A stretch of 64,000 bases of DNA from Ophiodon elongatus. Taxonomy: Eukaryota > Chordata > Actinopteri > Perciformes > Hexagrammidae. Shown here piece after piece: positions 11,864-23,435 of this stretch (position 1 is its first letter; every line of letters begins with the position of its first letter). The notes beneath the pieces were generated by a model. The model was not told where the DNA came from. It saw only the letters and a list, made by a program, of their open reading frames with translations, and did no database searches. The translations under genes and the position numbers were made by a program. The stretch covers positions 4,321,501-4,385,500 of the forward strand of contig JACSYO010001682.1 of assembly GCA_016806645.1 (NCBI GenBank), written 5' to 3'.

Positions 11864-12529
11864 GTAGTTGTATTTATAGTATATATAGTTACGTGTATAT
11901 GTGGTCAAACAAATTCAATAATTAAGATATTGAAACATCAAAATATATTTGTCGATAAAGGCAACAGGTTGGAATAAAGGCTGTTTACCCTTAAGCTAAG
12001 GGTAAATGTGCATCCACTGTACATATTTTTTTTTTTAATTTTTAAACAGACATATTTCTATAGTAATGGTAACTGTGACCCATACTATTTCTTATATGGT
12101 AAAACATTCACAAAAAACTGGTTTGATTACTGTAGTTCGGCTTTGTATGGCAAGTATACGGTTACACTGAAAGTTCACAATATGTCCACTAGATGTCAGC
12201 GATGTCCTAGCAGGAGGCTTGATCTGGAGCTGGTTGGTCTCGTGTGTCTCCTGGACATTGAATGAGACCATAAGAATTGCACAAATGGACACCTGCCAAA
12301 TGGTAACTGGGCTTTTCTCTGTATAGAAACTGACGTTTAAAGGTCGATACAATCAAGCTCGATCATTTGGATGGATGGATGGATTCTCTGTTCATAATCT
12401 GGACTGCATATGGATGACCTTTAGATCTACAGTGTGAGTGAAATATTTCAGATGACCTTTTATATTATGAGATTCGAAGTGGAAACTATAACCAAGGTTT
12501 TTCTCCCTTTCTCCCCGTTTAAAGATGTT

Positions 12530-12660
12530 TGGGGGGTGGGTATTTTTTTCTGTGCCGATGTAAGGTCCCGGGACAGAGGATGTCGTATGTGTACAGTTTG
12601 TAAAGCCCTCTGAGGCAAATGTGTGATTTGGGGCTGTACAAAATCAATTGAATTGAATTG
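12530..12660 (+). repeat. 3' tail of a fish dispersed repeat
   Basis: Contains 'TTGTAAAGCCCTCTGAGGCA', 'TGTGATTTGGGGCTGTACAA' and a terminal 'AATTGAATTGAATTGAA' run. This series is a recognisable 3' end of a very common fish interspersed repeat. Confidence 0.6.
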
Positions 12661-13113
12661 AACTCTCCTGCAAAATCTGCTTTTGATTTATTGAAAAGGA
12701 GAAACAAAATACCGTTACATAGTACTAACATCATTGTTAAATCTAACACATGTCTAAATCAAGTTAATGGAGTCAGTTTCTCTGCAACAGGGTGCTTTAG
12801 GTTAACTATAGAGCCACACGGTTTTTAAATTAGTGGAATACAAACAGATAAACAGATATTTTGGCCGACTTAAACATAAAAATGATCAATTTTCTTTCTG
12901 CTATATGAATAAGCAAAGAAAGCATGTAAAGTAGGCAAATAAGCAAGCTTGCACACAAGTGAGGATTAAGTACCATGTGCACATATTTAAGTAGTGAAAT
13001 ATGCATCAAGCAAGCCAGTAGCCAATGCTTAATAAGCAACAAACAAGCACGTTTTGTGTTTGAGTTGCTTTCCCTCCCAAGATCAAACACAAACAATGAA
13101 AATATATTACCGT

Positions 13114-13185
13114 AAACTAAAATTGCATTGCAAGTGTAAAATTGCATTGCAATGCAATTTTACACTTGCAATGCAATTTTAGTTT
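13114..13185. repeat. perfect 72-bp palindrome without spacer
   Basis: Two 36-base arms (13114-13149 and 13150-13185) are exact reverse complements that meet at a TTGCATTG|CAATGCAA centre with no loop. Each arm itself contains two copies of an AAAATTGCATTGCA-like unit, so the structure is a nested repeat. It lies about 550 bp upstream of the ryr3 ATG, between two divergent genes. Confidence 0.97.
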
Positions 13186-13480
13186 TAGTGTGTAGTTGTC
13201 AGGTGAATGAACGGGTAGGGTGGGTGCCAACAGAGAGACAGAAGTCATTCAGAACTTTATATTCAGCCCCACTGCTGCCACTCATCTGACCACCATGCCT
13301 CCTCATTGTCAGACTGAGAGTCGTCGAAACCGTTGACTCAATTTTGCAAAAGGGGGGTTTCACCGCAAAACATTTTTAAAAGTACAATGGTCATATTTTA
13401 GCTCCTGAGCATCACCACCAGTAGAGCAGCGCATCACAACCACCGGGGGTCCGTCCTCTGATGCCCCGGCTCCGTCCGCA

Positions 13481-13498
13481 CTGCTGCTGCTGCTGCTG
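13481..13498 (+). repeat. (CTG)6 tract
   Basis: Six CTG units in the putative ryr3 5' region. Confidence 0.9.
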
Positions 13499-13507
13499 GT
13501 GTCGGGG

Positions 13508-13607
13508 GAGCGGGCAGGAGGGTGAGGAAGAGGAGGAGGGAGGAGGAGGAAGAGGGGGTAGGTAGGTGGGAGAGGAGATGAGGAGGAGGAGGAGGAGGAG
13601 GGGGGGC
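13508..13607 (+). repeat. purine-rich GGA block
   Basis: About 100 bases almost entirely G and A with many GGA units and several runs of three or more G. Potential G-quadruplex or triplex former on the ryr3 sense strand. Confidence 0.85.
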
Positions 13608-13733
13608 TCGGCCGGGCTGCCCTATATGGCTGTGGATGAGCTGTATGCTAATATCGGCTTGAGAGGCACAGCATCGCGTTTCTGCCGGCAGTCAGTGGTG
13701 GCTTCCAGAGTCTGAGCAGGCTCCTTCACAGCC

Positions 13734-13781
13734 ATGGCTGAGGGCGGAGAAGGGGAAGACGAGATCCAGTTCTTGAGAACT
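13734..13781 (+). CDS. ryr3: ryr3 exon 1
   Basis: ATG in context GCCATGGCTG, a strong Kozak match. Encodes MAEGGEGEDEIQFLRT (16 codons) and ends in phase 0 at ACT|GTAAGT. The acidic start followed by EIQFLRT is the ryanodine receptor N-terminus. Confidence 0.95.
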
Positions 13782-15907
13782 GTAAGTAAAGATAATTCCG
13801 AGGGCGCGTGCCGCTGAGCCGTTTCATGGCGTGCGCCTCAGTTTCCTTTCGCCAATTAACGCCCAGGGGCGGCAGACTGCACGTCAATTAAGTAAATCCC
13901 CGATATGAATTGGATCAATTGTGGAAGTTTGGGGAAGGAAAGGCATCGCCAGTGGTTCATTTTGAGTTTGCTTGTGCATGAATGATGAATTAGTTTATTT
14001 ATTTATTTTGTATTTATTTTTTGGTGGGTGGGGGCTGCCGCAGGTTGCACGCTGCAACTCGCGGCCGCCGCGCACCTGTCGACAGGACTCTCGATGAGGA
14101 CGATTTCAATAAGACAAACCTGTCTGCTGGTGCAAGGGCAAAAAAATGACTTCACACTGTCTTGCCATTTCACAACGCACGCCCCTTCTCATTTTGCACC
14201 CTTTGGTCGCTTTCTCGGTCTTGTTTTTCTTCTTTGGGAACGCCTTGTGTAAAAAGAGAATTCTCACGCGGTTCTTCTGTTGTGTTTTTACTTTTTTTTT
14301 TTTTTTAATGGCTGTATTCTCCTCCCTCGGGGAGAAGAGTTTCGATAAGTTGTGCTCACACACCCAAGCTACCATCTGCTTATTACTATTTTAGTTGTTT
14401 GACGCAGCTTGCTTACGTTGCTACTGCTCTACGTGGATATGCAGAGCAGTTATCCTTGTAAATGATATGACAGCTTGTATGTTGGGGTGGTGGGAATATC
14501 ACTCACGCACTTATTCTTCTCTTGCCATATGAAGCTTTGTGACCCAGTGTTGCATGAAGAGCAAAACAAATTATGACACATGCAACATGCTCAGCAGGGT
14601 TGTTTACTTGGTTTCATGCACTGCATTTATTGTATTGTCCTTCTCCTTTTGTTGATTAGAACTGCACATTTATTTTCTACATTTTGTGGGAGTATACCCT
14701 TTGATTTGATATTGTCAAATATCCTGTATTGGTATAATGTCTAATAGTGTTATTGACACCTGACAACCTTGTCAATGATGTCTCTGGGCCCCCACTTTTA
14801 ATCACCATGGATTTATAAAACACAACTTTTCATTTCTCATAGCAGTTATTCGCTGGTTGAAATCTGTTGTTTTCTGCTATCTAAATAATAAATTGATTGA
14901 GATTTAGATTTCAGAACTATACCTGCGATTTTGCATGTTTAAGTCAATACAAATCACTCATACTTTAATTCACAAGTAACCATTAAGCAAAGAATGCGGC
15001 TGTGATTTAGAAATGTGGATTTGCAGTGTTTTGCTAATGGAACCATTGGCTTTCATTAATTTCTGTATGATATGAAAAATCTACTGTACTAGTCCACAAC
15101 TTGTTTGAGTTGTGTAATCCATGCCAGTTAACAGCAAGTTGCATTGTTGCAGTGCAGTCATGCATCTGATGCACACGTTTTTAGAGTGTGCAAATAGATT
15201 GAATACAGACGTAAATGGAAGCTAATGGCTGCCTAATACTATAGGAGAAATACACAAAACAATAGAGATAGTCCAGCGATTTATTATAACACTTCCATAA
15301 AGTTTGTGGGTTTTTGAGCAGTAACGGCAGAGGCCAAGATATCCTGACTTACAGCACCTGGTGGTCAGTTCCTGGATCCTCGTTTGCCATAATGCAACTT
15401 GATACCTTCTCTCATTAGACCGCCCTGCCTGGTAAACATTAACAGAATAAGACCACATTTTTAGACTGTAATACTTCACGACGGGTAAGTTATCCATTGA
15501 TGTCCATTTGGCTGAATGCCGGACAACAGTGTACTCCTCTCTCATAGCTTTGAGATGTTGATATACAGAGTATTATTAATGTATATATAATCCCTGTGAA
15601 GGCTCGGTTGGTTGTTAGTGGCAGGCAGGAGCCTTAACAGCTCCTACTATTTGTGATGCCAGTGATATGCTGACCCATGCCTCTCAGATTCTACTGTCAC
15701 AATGGCATCCTGGCAATTTGATGACAACAGCGGTTTGAGAGGACGGGGGGTTCCCTTGAGCTCCTCAGATCCTTGTTATCAAACCTCAGTGGTGAGAGAA
15801 ACGTTTCCTCACACGAAGCCCTAAAATAAGAGCCATAATTGAAATACATTGCAATCTATTGAACATTATGGTATAAGCCCGAGTACAACTGGCAGTTCCT
15901 TTTTGTT

Positions 15908-15969
<62 letters not shown>

Positions 15970-18900
15970 CTTACTTTATTAATCCCGCAAGAGGACATTT
16001 TTTCGCTATAGCTAATTGCTTGCATTTGTTTCATTTTTGGAAGGAAAACAGTTGCAGGACAAAATGTGGTAGGATTTGTAGCTGTTGTTGAGTTTTCTAC
16101 TTTTTCCAAGTCAGATGTTTATAAGAAATAAAACAGCACAGTCTCCTGTTATTGAAAACGGCTGTCAGGTGTTGACAGAAGTCCTGACATTGTGATTCCT
16201 TTTCAGCTCGGTCACAGTCTCACCTTGCTGTTGATGTGTAACGTTGGGAAAGCTGGCAGCACTGAGCGGAGCTCTGTCAAAGGAAACTGAGGAAAATTTT
16301 ACACCTCTACTGCAAGATGAAGACCGCAGTCCTTGCTGTAACTTTATAGACCCACACTGAAGCTGATAATGAAGATACAAAAGTTTAAATTAGTGTCAGA
16401 TCAACTCACAGTGCATTGAAAATCTTTGCTCACTGATTGGCGATTACTTTTCTTGGGCAGTTCTTTAACTCCACAGAGATTTAATGTTGAACGGGGAAAA
16501 AAAATGTCATACTTCAGTACACATGAAAAACAAACGATTATTTACTTTGGTGCTTTGGTGGTTAGCTTCAGAAAATTATCTGCGTTCAGCTTTCGCTTGT
16601 GCTTCAAACGACGTGTTTTGGCATTAATTTATGCAGGAATCAGAAAATGTGCAGGTCATTTTCTGCGCCAACTGCAGTGTTAGAAGAACACTAAATTTTA
16701 TCGGATAATATTGTGTGGTCACCTGTGTTATTTGTTGTATTGTTACTTATTGGTTGTGTTGCTGTGCGAAATAATGATTTAATACAAAGAAGAAATATCA
16801 ACTTGCTTCTTCACTGAAATGACACTATTGTCATCGTCGGCTGAATACTGTGTGTTGATTGTCATGCTAAATTGGAAATATACAAATTTCTGTGTGTTCA
16901 AGCTTAAACTGACCGCTCTCCCCCAGATAGTGATTGCCCAATCATAGCTTAACAACAGCAAGCAAAGCTTTGGATTTCTCCACATGTTGAAGAGGTTTCT
17001 ATGAGGTATTAGTGAGAGCGATATTCAGCAAATAATGAGTCAAGAGGTTGATTAAAAAGTACAAACACAACATCAAAAGCATTAGGATGTTTCCATCTGT
17101 AATGTGTTTGAATCAGGGAAAGCACCTGGAATCAATGGTTTAGCCATTGAGATATATCAAAAAATCATTTGATTTAGTTAGACAAACATTACTTTCTTTT
17201 TTTATAATTTCTCCTGTTGTAAAAAGTGTCTGGCTCTCAGAAATGTATTTCCTCGATACTTCGCTCGATAGATTTGCTTCAATGTCATGATACTAAAATA
17301 AAAATAAATAGAAAATAGGAATTATCAAGATCGGTCAGTATTTCTGCAGGCTCATCACATTGAAAGTATTGTCCGACAGTTGTTGTGAAACTATGAGTTG
17401 AATTGGGGAAAAAGGGTACATTTTTATTGAAATTTTGGAGAAAAAGTTCTTCGTTTAGATTTTTTAAAGTTTAGTTGGCTATAAATGAGAAGTCTGCCTT
17501 TGTTGATTTCGGTCTGAAATCAAAGACCCATTGTTTATAAAATGACTGAGACTTAACTCAGTTAACTACACTGACACTTAACTGACTACACTGTTATTAT
17601 TGTAAACAGCACACATATGAGAACAGAAAGCTTGGCAGGTGTAGCCACAGTCACTAAGTGGGGTTAAACTAAAGGCCAGTCAAGAGGTTTTTTTCTTCTT
17701 TTTTTTTTTGCACTTAGAGATATTAGGTTTAATTTAAAACTCTGTTGTCCAGGTGAGCTGTCACTGTTACACCTTTTCAAAACCAGGTGATCGGGGCTTA
17801 CAGTCCGCCATGTAGCTCCTCTGGGCTTATTTGGAGTTCATGTTGTTCTGGAAGCCTTGTGCATACCAAGGCGGGGACTCTGGGGGTTTAAATTTAGCCT
17901 GATGATGCATCCACAGCACATACAGCTCTGCTACCCTGGCACTAAACCACACCAGGGGAAGAGCTTGAGCTGGGGCAGCACAAGACCAGTAACTCTTTAA
18001 CACCATGTTTATAGGGATAAAGTAGCATTTAGAAATCAAGTGCTTGAAACCACACGGTACTATACAGCATTTTCTTAAGCTTACTCTGTCAAAGTGATAG
18101 ACAGTGTCACTGAGCTTTCCAATGGAACGCAGCAAGAGTTGCACTAAATCTAGAAATATGGAACAACTTGTTAGATTATTTATCTATGATCATTTATTCT
18201 GATTATATATTTTGTATTATTTAAGGCTTAACAGATGGCATAATTCTTAATTGCATAAAGTATGTTCAATAATTGTGTAATGCACAAAGATCGCCAGAGA
18301 AGATTGAAGTCCCATTTATTGAACAATGGTAATCTGAATTGTTGTTGACATACTTTATTTTTTATCTTAAACCAGGGGATTTCGTTAATTGTTGTGATGA
18401 TTGGTTGAGCTCCTCTGATGTAATTGGTTAGGAGAGTGGAGTGTGAAAATGAAGGAGGAAATAAAAATTTTACAGTGTCAGAGAACTAACATGAAAAATA
18501 GTGTGGCAATATATATATATATTCTTTTCTTTCTTTAAAGAAAAGAAAAACTTTTTCTTCAATTCATTCCTTCAGATGTGAGGCGATTGTCTGGAAGCAA
18601 AGTGTAATAAAATCTGACATGGAGTTTAAACTGGTTAACTCGACATATTGAAATAAAGAAAAAAAACAACTGAAAAAAACCCCAAAGGGACCCATTGGTT
18701 TGATAATGATAACTTATCTCCGGACAATCTTGTTTGTTTTATACTGCTACAAATTTGTAATACCATTACCTTCACATTTAGGGGATAGGGGATTAGGGTT
18801 TCTCATCAACGGTGGCTTAAAAGGTTACAGTATTCTCTACCTTTGATCATATCACATGAGCTTCAGTAACAATGACATTTTTGTGATAATGTTCAGTGTG

Positions 18901-21900
18901 ATTGAATACAAAAATATCCCCTTGGAGGCACGGCTTCCAAAACCTTTTAAAAATAGTTTCATATCAAGGCGTCAAGGTAGTAGTTATACTGTAGGAGCAT
19001 AAATCGGAGCATACGACTTATTCTCCTTCTACAACCTGGAATAATGGAAAGTAAAAAGCACCATGGACTTGTAATGTTTTTGTGCAAAGGAAATCTACAC
19101 CATCTCATCCAGTCATCATTCCAGCATGCAACATTTACTATATTGGACTATCCGACGCCCTTGCAAAGTTTGCCTCTTCAATGAGCGTTGGAAAGGGAGA
19201 CAAAGAGAGAAGCTGCGTTATCCTGCGGCCTATGGTGAACCTGCCTCCAATTGATTTAAATGGAATGGGAAGGATTTCCTCTGTATTGATTGAGCAGGCT
19301 GTGATGGCAAAGCAACAGTGTGTTCTTTGGCAGCTCCCGCTCTCTCCAGTCGTGAGCGCTGAAGGGCAGCGAGTCTGCCGCCGCCCCCATCGTTTTAACA
19401 ACCTCGGTGTAAAGGGGGCAGGACCTTACATCACTGACACTCCTCGTTACAGCCCATTCTTTTCCAGTCTAGGGGAATAAGTAGGGATGAACACACGACA
19501 ACCCAATTTTTTTTTGAAAAAGACAAAAGTAGAAGTAACATTTTAAAATGACTAATTTTAACACCGGTATATTTAAACAAAAAGGTTCTCAATCAAAGTG
19601 GGAGAGGAGGGGACACATGTGGTCGTGCCAAACAAATAGAAAACAAATACAGAAATACAACAGAGCTAGGCCTGGCTACCTACCTCTGAAAACACAATGG
19701 CTTTGCATGCTTCTCTAAACATTATTTTCTCCAAAACAAATGTACTACACCTAATGTATCAAGACAAAAATATCTTGTTTGTACAAATGTAAAGGGTACC
19801 CCAAACTCACCCACTGTCCTCAACCTCCCACCACAAACCTTCACAACTTAACAACCTCAGTGTCAATTCAAACAGGCAGAGAACAAAACGAAGAAGAGAC
19901 TGAACTCCTCAGGCTTCCTCCTTTCATGCTGGGCCCCACTCTGCTAATGAGGCAGCTTGCAATCTGTAGGAACCAAGGAGCAGCATGACTGGCCTGCACA
20001 GGTGGAAACCAATCACCTTATTGGCACCTGAAGAGAAAACAAGGGAGGGAGAGAGGAAGACAGGCAGGAGGGGAGGAAGCACATACACAGGCGCCTTGCA
20101 CCAGCCTGACACGTAACACCCCCACCCATATTTTGAAATATTTCAAAGTGTCCATTGGCGTCTTTGCATTGACCTTTGTACGTGATCTCATCACTCGAAA
20201 AACTTGCTTCGCGTTTGGTATGAACACAGCATAAGGCCTTAAACCCTGAACCCTCAGGATGTCACCTGGTAAATGGTTGAGTTACTTTTAATGTGTAAAT
20301 GAGATGAAAGGGGTTTTACTAGGGGGGGGGGTTGTTAAGTTGAATAACAGCCTAATTGATCATTTTAGATGGCATCATTTGTATATATGAATTTGTTTGA
20401 ATATTTGTGAGTACTAGCTTCAGAAGAAGATTAAGAACTTGAGAGTAAATACTGAACAATTTGTTTTGGCCCCAAATCAACATGGACTTATTCTCTGGCA
20501 TTGAGAAAAGGCCCATATCATTCTGTGCTCTTTTGTTTTCCAGAGAGACGATTATTTTTGCATTATTCTATGTCGTAAACCTTGGACTGGTGTTGTAACG
20601 CCTATTAAATACCCATAATTTATGAAAGTGATGAGACAAGGCTCTTTGTCATTTCAGCTAGGCGTTCATTCCTAAAATCGTCTAACGAAATGTAAAAGAA
20701 AATGAACAGTAAGACAATCTGTCTGCAATGTTGAGGATATAAGTTACCTACTACATATGTTTCTACTTTGGCCTATTAATTATTTTGCCTTGAAAAAAAT
20801 GTGATCAAAATCCATTCCTTGTTTATGTTATTGTCTCTAAATGCACTTACTATGCATCATAATATTTGGAAATACCAATTAACTTGATATGTCTGTTTCA
20901 GCAGGAGTGATGCATTGCAGTGTGTTGTTGTGTTGTTCCAGAGTTGGCACTAGAATTCCATTAAGAGCAGCATCAGAGTGAATGACTCTCGACTCAAATA
21001 ATTACCTTCATTAATCAACAGAGGACTGAGAGAGGTGCAGACGTGAGCCTCTAACCGTTTTGAGTGTCCCTTAGGTCACTCGGTTCATTTTCATTTAACA
21101 CCTACATGGTTGAATTTGTTATCAGCTCCGTGGCCGTAATGGTTTTGTTCTTAAGAGCAGTTAGCGTTGTTTGTAGCCTTTATTAATCCAACTTAAGGAA
21201 TGTGTATTTTCTCAATCAGCCTCTTGCTGTAAAGGGATCCTAGATGAACACATTATTTCTTATTCTTCAGCAGTTAAGGAGAAGCAATATCTTTTAATTG
21301 GAGCTGTGTTTGTCGCCAGTTGATGATAAATGCAATATTAGTATTGTCACTTTTTTTTGGTCTGCACCAACCTCGAAGGGATATGTCTCTTTCACAGCTG
21401 AATGCTCCACTATGTTCACCAGCTTGTTGCGAACTGTGTTTGTCTGCTGTTTGGTGCTGAGCAAGTCGTGTACAGTGTTTTTTTGGTTGTTTTTTTTTTT
21501 TTCTTTTTTGCTGAAAACTGCTGCCTACTGTGGCCAAAAACCATGTTATGACAGTGAATCTAAATGGTAAAGTTAAGAGACGGACAGCGAAACAATGAGC
21601 CGAAAATGTTACATTGTTTTCACATTGTAATTCGAGTAATTGTTATCATAAGGATATAAATGATACGCCCTTTTAAGAGTTGAAGTTTGTTTTCTGGGAC
21701 TTTAACTTGCTGAGTATGAAAGCTGTTTTACAGTCAATGCAGAGCTCTGTTGGTGCAGTTGGGTGCTAAGAGCCTTGCTCAAAGGCACCTTATAGTAATG
21801 ATAAGGGGAGGATCAATTACTCAATCACTTCAAAACCCAATTTTCTTGCTGCTAAGAAATTATCCATTGTTTACATTACTGATTCCCTTTAAATTATTTT

Positions 21901-23398
21901 CTGACAAGATGGGATTTAAGGATGTCTCACTTAGGAAAACATGATTCTGATTCTGTCATTTTGCTAATAATTTGCTCATCTTTACTTTCTCAGTCAGCCC
22001 ACCAACCCCTAAGAAACCCCATGTTCTATTTGCTGTGTGCATCTGACCATGACAGCTGCAGTCTAGAGATGACATCTTTTAGCTTGATGGATCTGGAAAC
22101 CATTTCCAGCCCTTGTAAGGAGGGAGATTTAACTTGTCACAGACTGCCGCTGATGTATTGCAAAACACTTTAAATGCTTATTGAATTTAGCTTGTGTCCT
22201 GTCTTGTTATTGACCCATAGCTATTCGGTCCGTCTGAAGAATGAAGGTCTGAACTCTGTGACATCTATTCCAAAGAAAAAGTGCTCGCCTTTGTCTCATT
22301 GCTGTCTCCTGAGGTTTTTGTGGCATGAGAGCTTCAATTATTTAAAGTTTGCATCAAATTTGACAATTACAGGATGGAGGGTGAAAACAACTGCCATGAG
22401 CTGAGAGCCTAGAGGAAGAAATGATGGCTTAAGTTAATGTTTCACTTCACCTGATCTCTGCACTTGTCTTTTCTGTCTTTCACAACGACGCACATGCACA
22501 GTCCTCTCTAACTCTTCACACTCACACGCTCACACACTCTGTCCGCTCTGTCTTAGAGAGGATGATGGACTTTAGAGAAGCTCCAGCTTCATCCTTTTCC
22601 CATTTCTCAGCGCTTCAGCTGAGGTGGACGCCTCAGCCTTACACGCATGGGAAGGGGAGTGGGGGGTAGGGGGGGGCGGGGGCTCTGTTATTTGAAACTG
22701 CTAGAAAACAATATGCATACAAACTATGCCAAGAAAATCCAATTTGTTATAGGAACACCATATAAATCTTGGAGTCTGTGATCCATGGCAGTGTACTGCG
22801 GGGCAAAACATGCTTGAATGCAGAATTAATTTTTTTTAAATATAGAGCAGAAATGTGCAGCGCATAATTCATGATGTTCTCTCAGACATGCACACCTTCC
22901 CAAATTTTGCATGTGCATATGTCATGCACATGGTGTGTGTTTGCAATGGCATAATGTTAAATGCTATGGAGCAAAATGTATCTCAAAATGATCACAAATG
23001 TGTATTACAAGATCTACAAATGAAAAATAAGATTTACAAATGTGATTCATGCGTAATCTTTTGATTTTAAGTTTCAACTTAACAGATCTGATAATTTGCA
23101 CCTTTTTAAAAGCTCCCTGTGTATACAAATGCCCAAAAATATTTGTGACAATCTTTTGTTTTTATTTACAGATTATTAATGTGTGTGCACGGATCGCATG
23201 ATACGTGATCAAGTTACATTTGTAGTTTTGAGACCACTTTCACAGTCTCCAGCTCCACACAGATCCACAAATGCATGCTTCGTTTAAGTGCTAGAGGAAT
23301 ACTGGGACATCTGAGCTTCCGGTGAATTCATTTGTAATTTTAAAGACGTTTTTCAGGCATACTTACAGAATAGCTCGTCACCCCTCGATTAGAACATG

Positions 23399-23435
<37 letters not shown>

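Larger units (their letters stand above)
10501..13430. other. fmn1-ryr3 intergenic region
   Basis: No coding exon seen. AT-rich, with a minus-oriented repeat fragment (about 11,225-11,295), a TA microsatellite, a fish repeat tail near 12.6 kb and a perfect palindrome at 13,114-13,185, each listed separately. Confidence 0.5.
13431..13733 (+). promoter_or_regulatory. ryr3: ryr3 promoter and 5'UTR region
   Basis: This is the most GC-rich segment of the window, with several CpGs (CCGGGGGTCCG, CTCGGCCGGG), followed within 300 bp by the ryr3 initiator ATG. It includes a (CTG)6 tract, a purine-rich GGA block and CCCTATATGG (13620-13629). The last is one mismatch from an SRF CArG box and could also serve as a TATA-like element. 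No splice acceptor is evident just before the ATG, so the 5'UTR is probably contiguous with exon 1. Start site and factor binding are inferred. Confidence 0.5.

Noticed and set aside
18525..18555. Inverted repeat TTTTCTTTCTTTAAAGAAAA
   Set aside because: Imperfect, very short and purely A/T/C-simple. Likely chance in an AT-rich intron.
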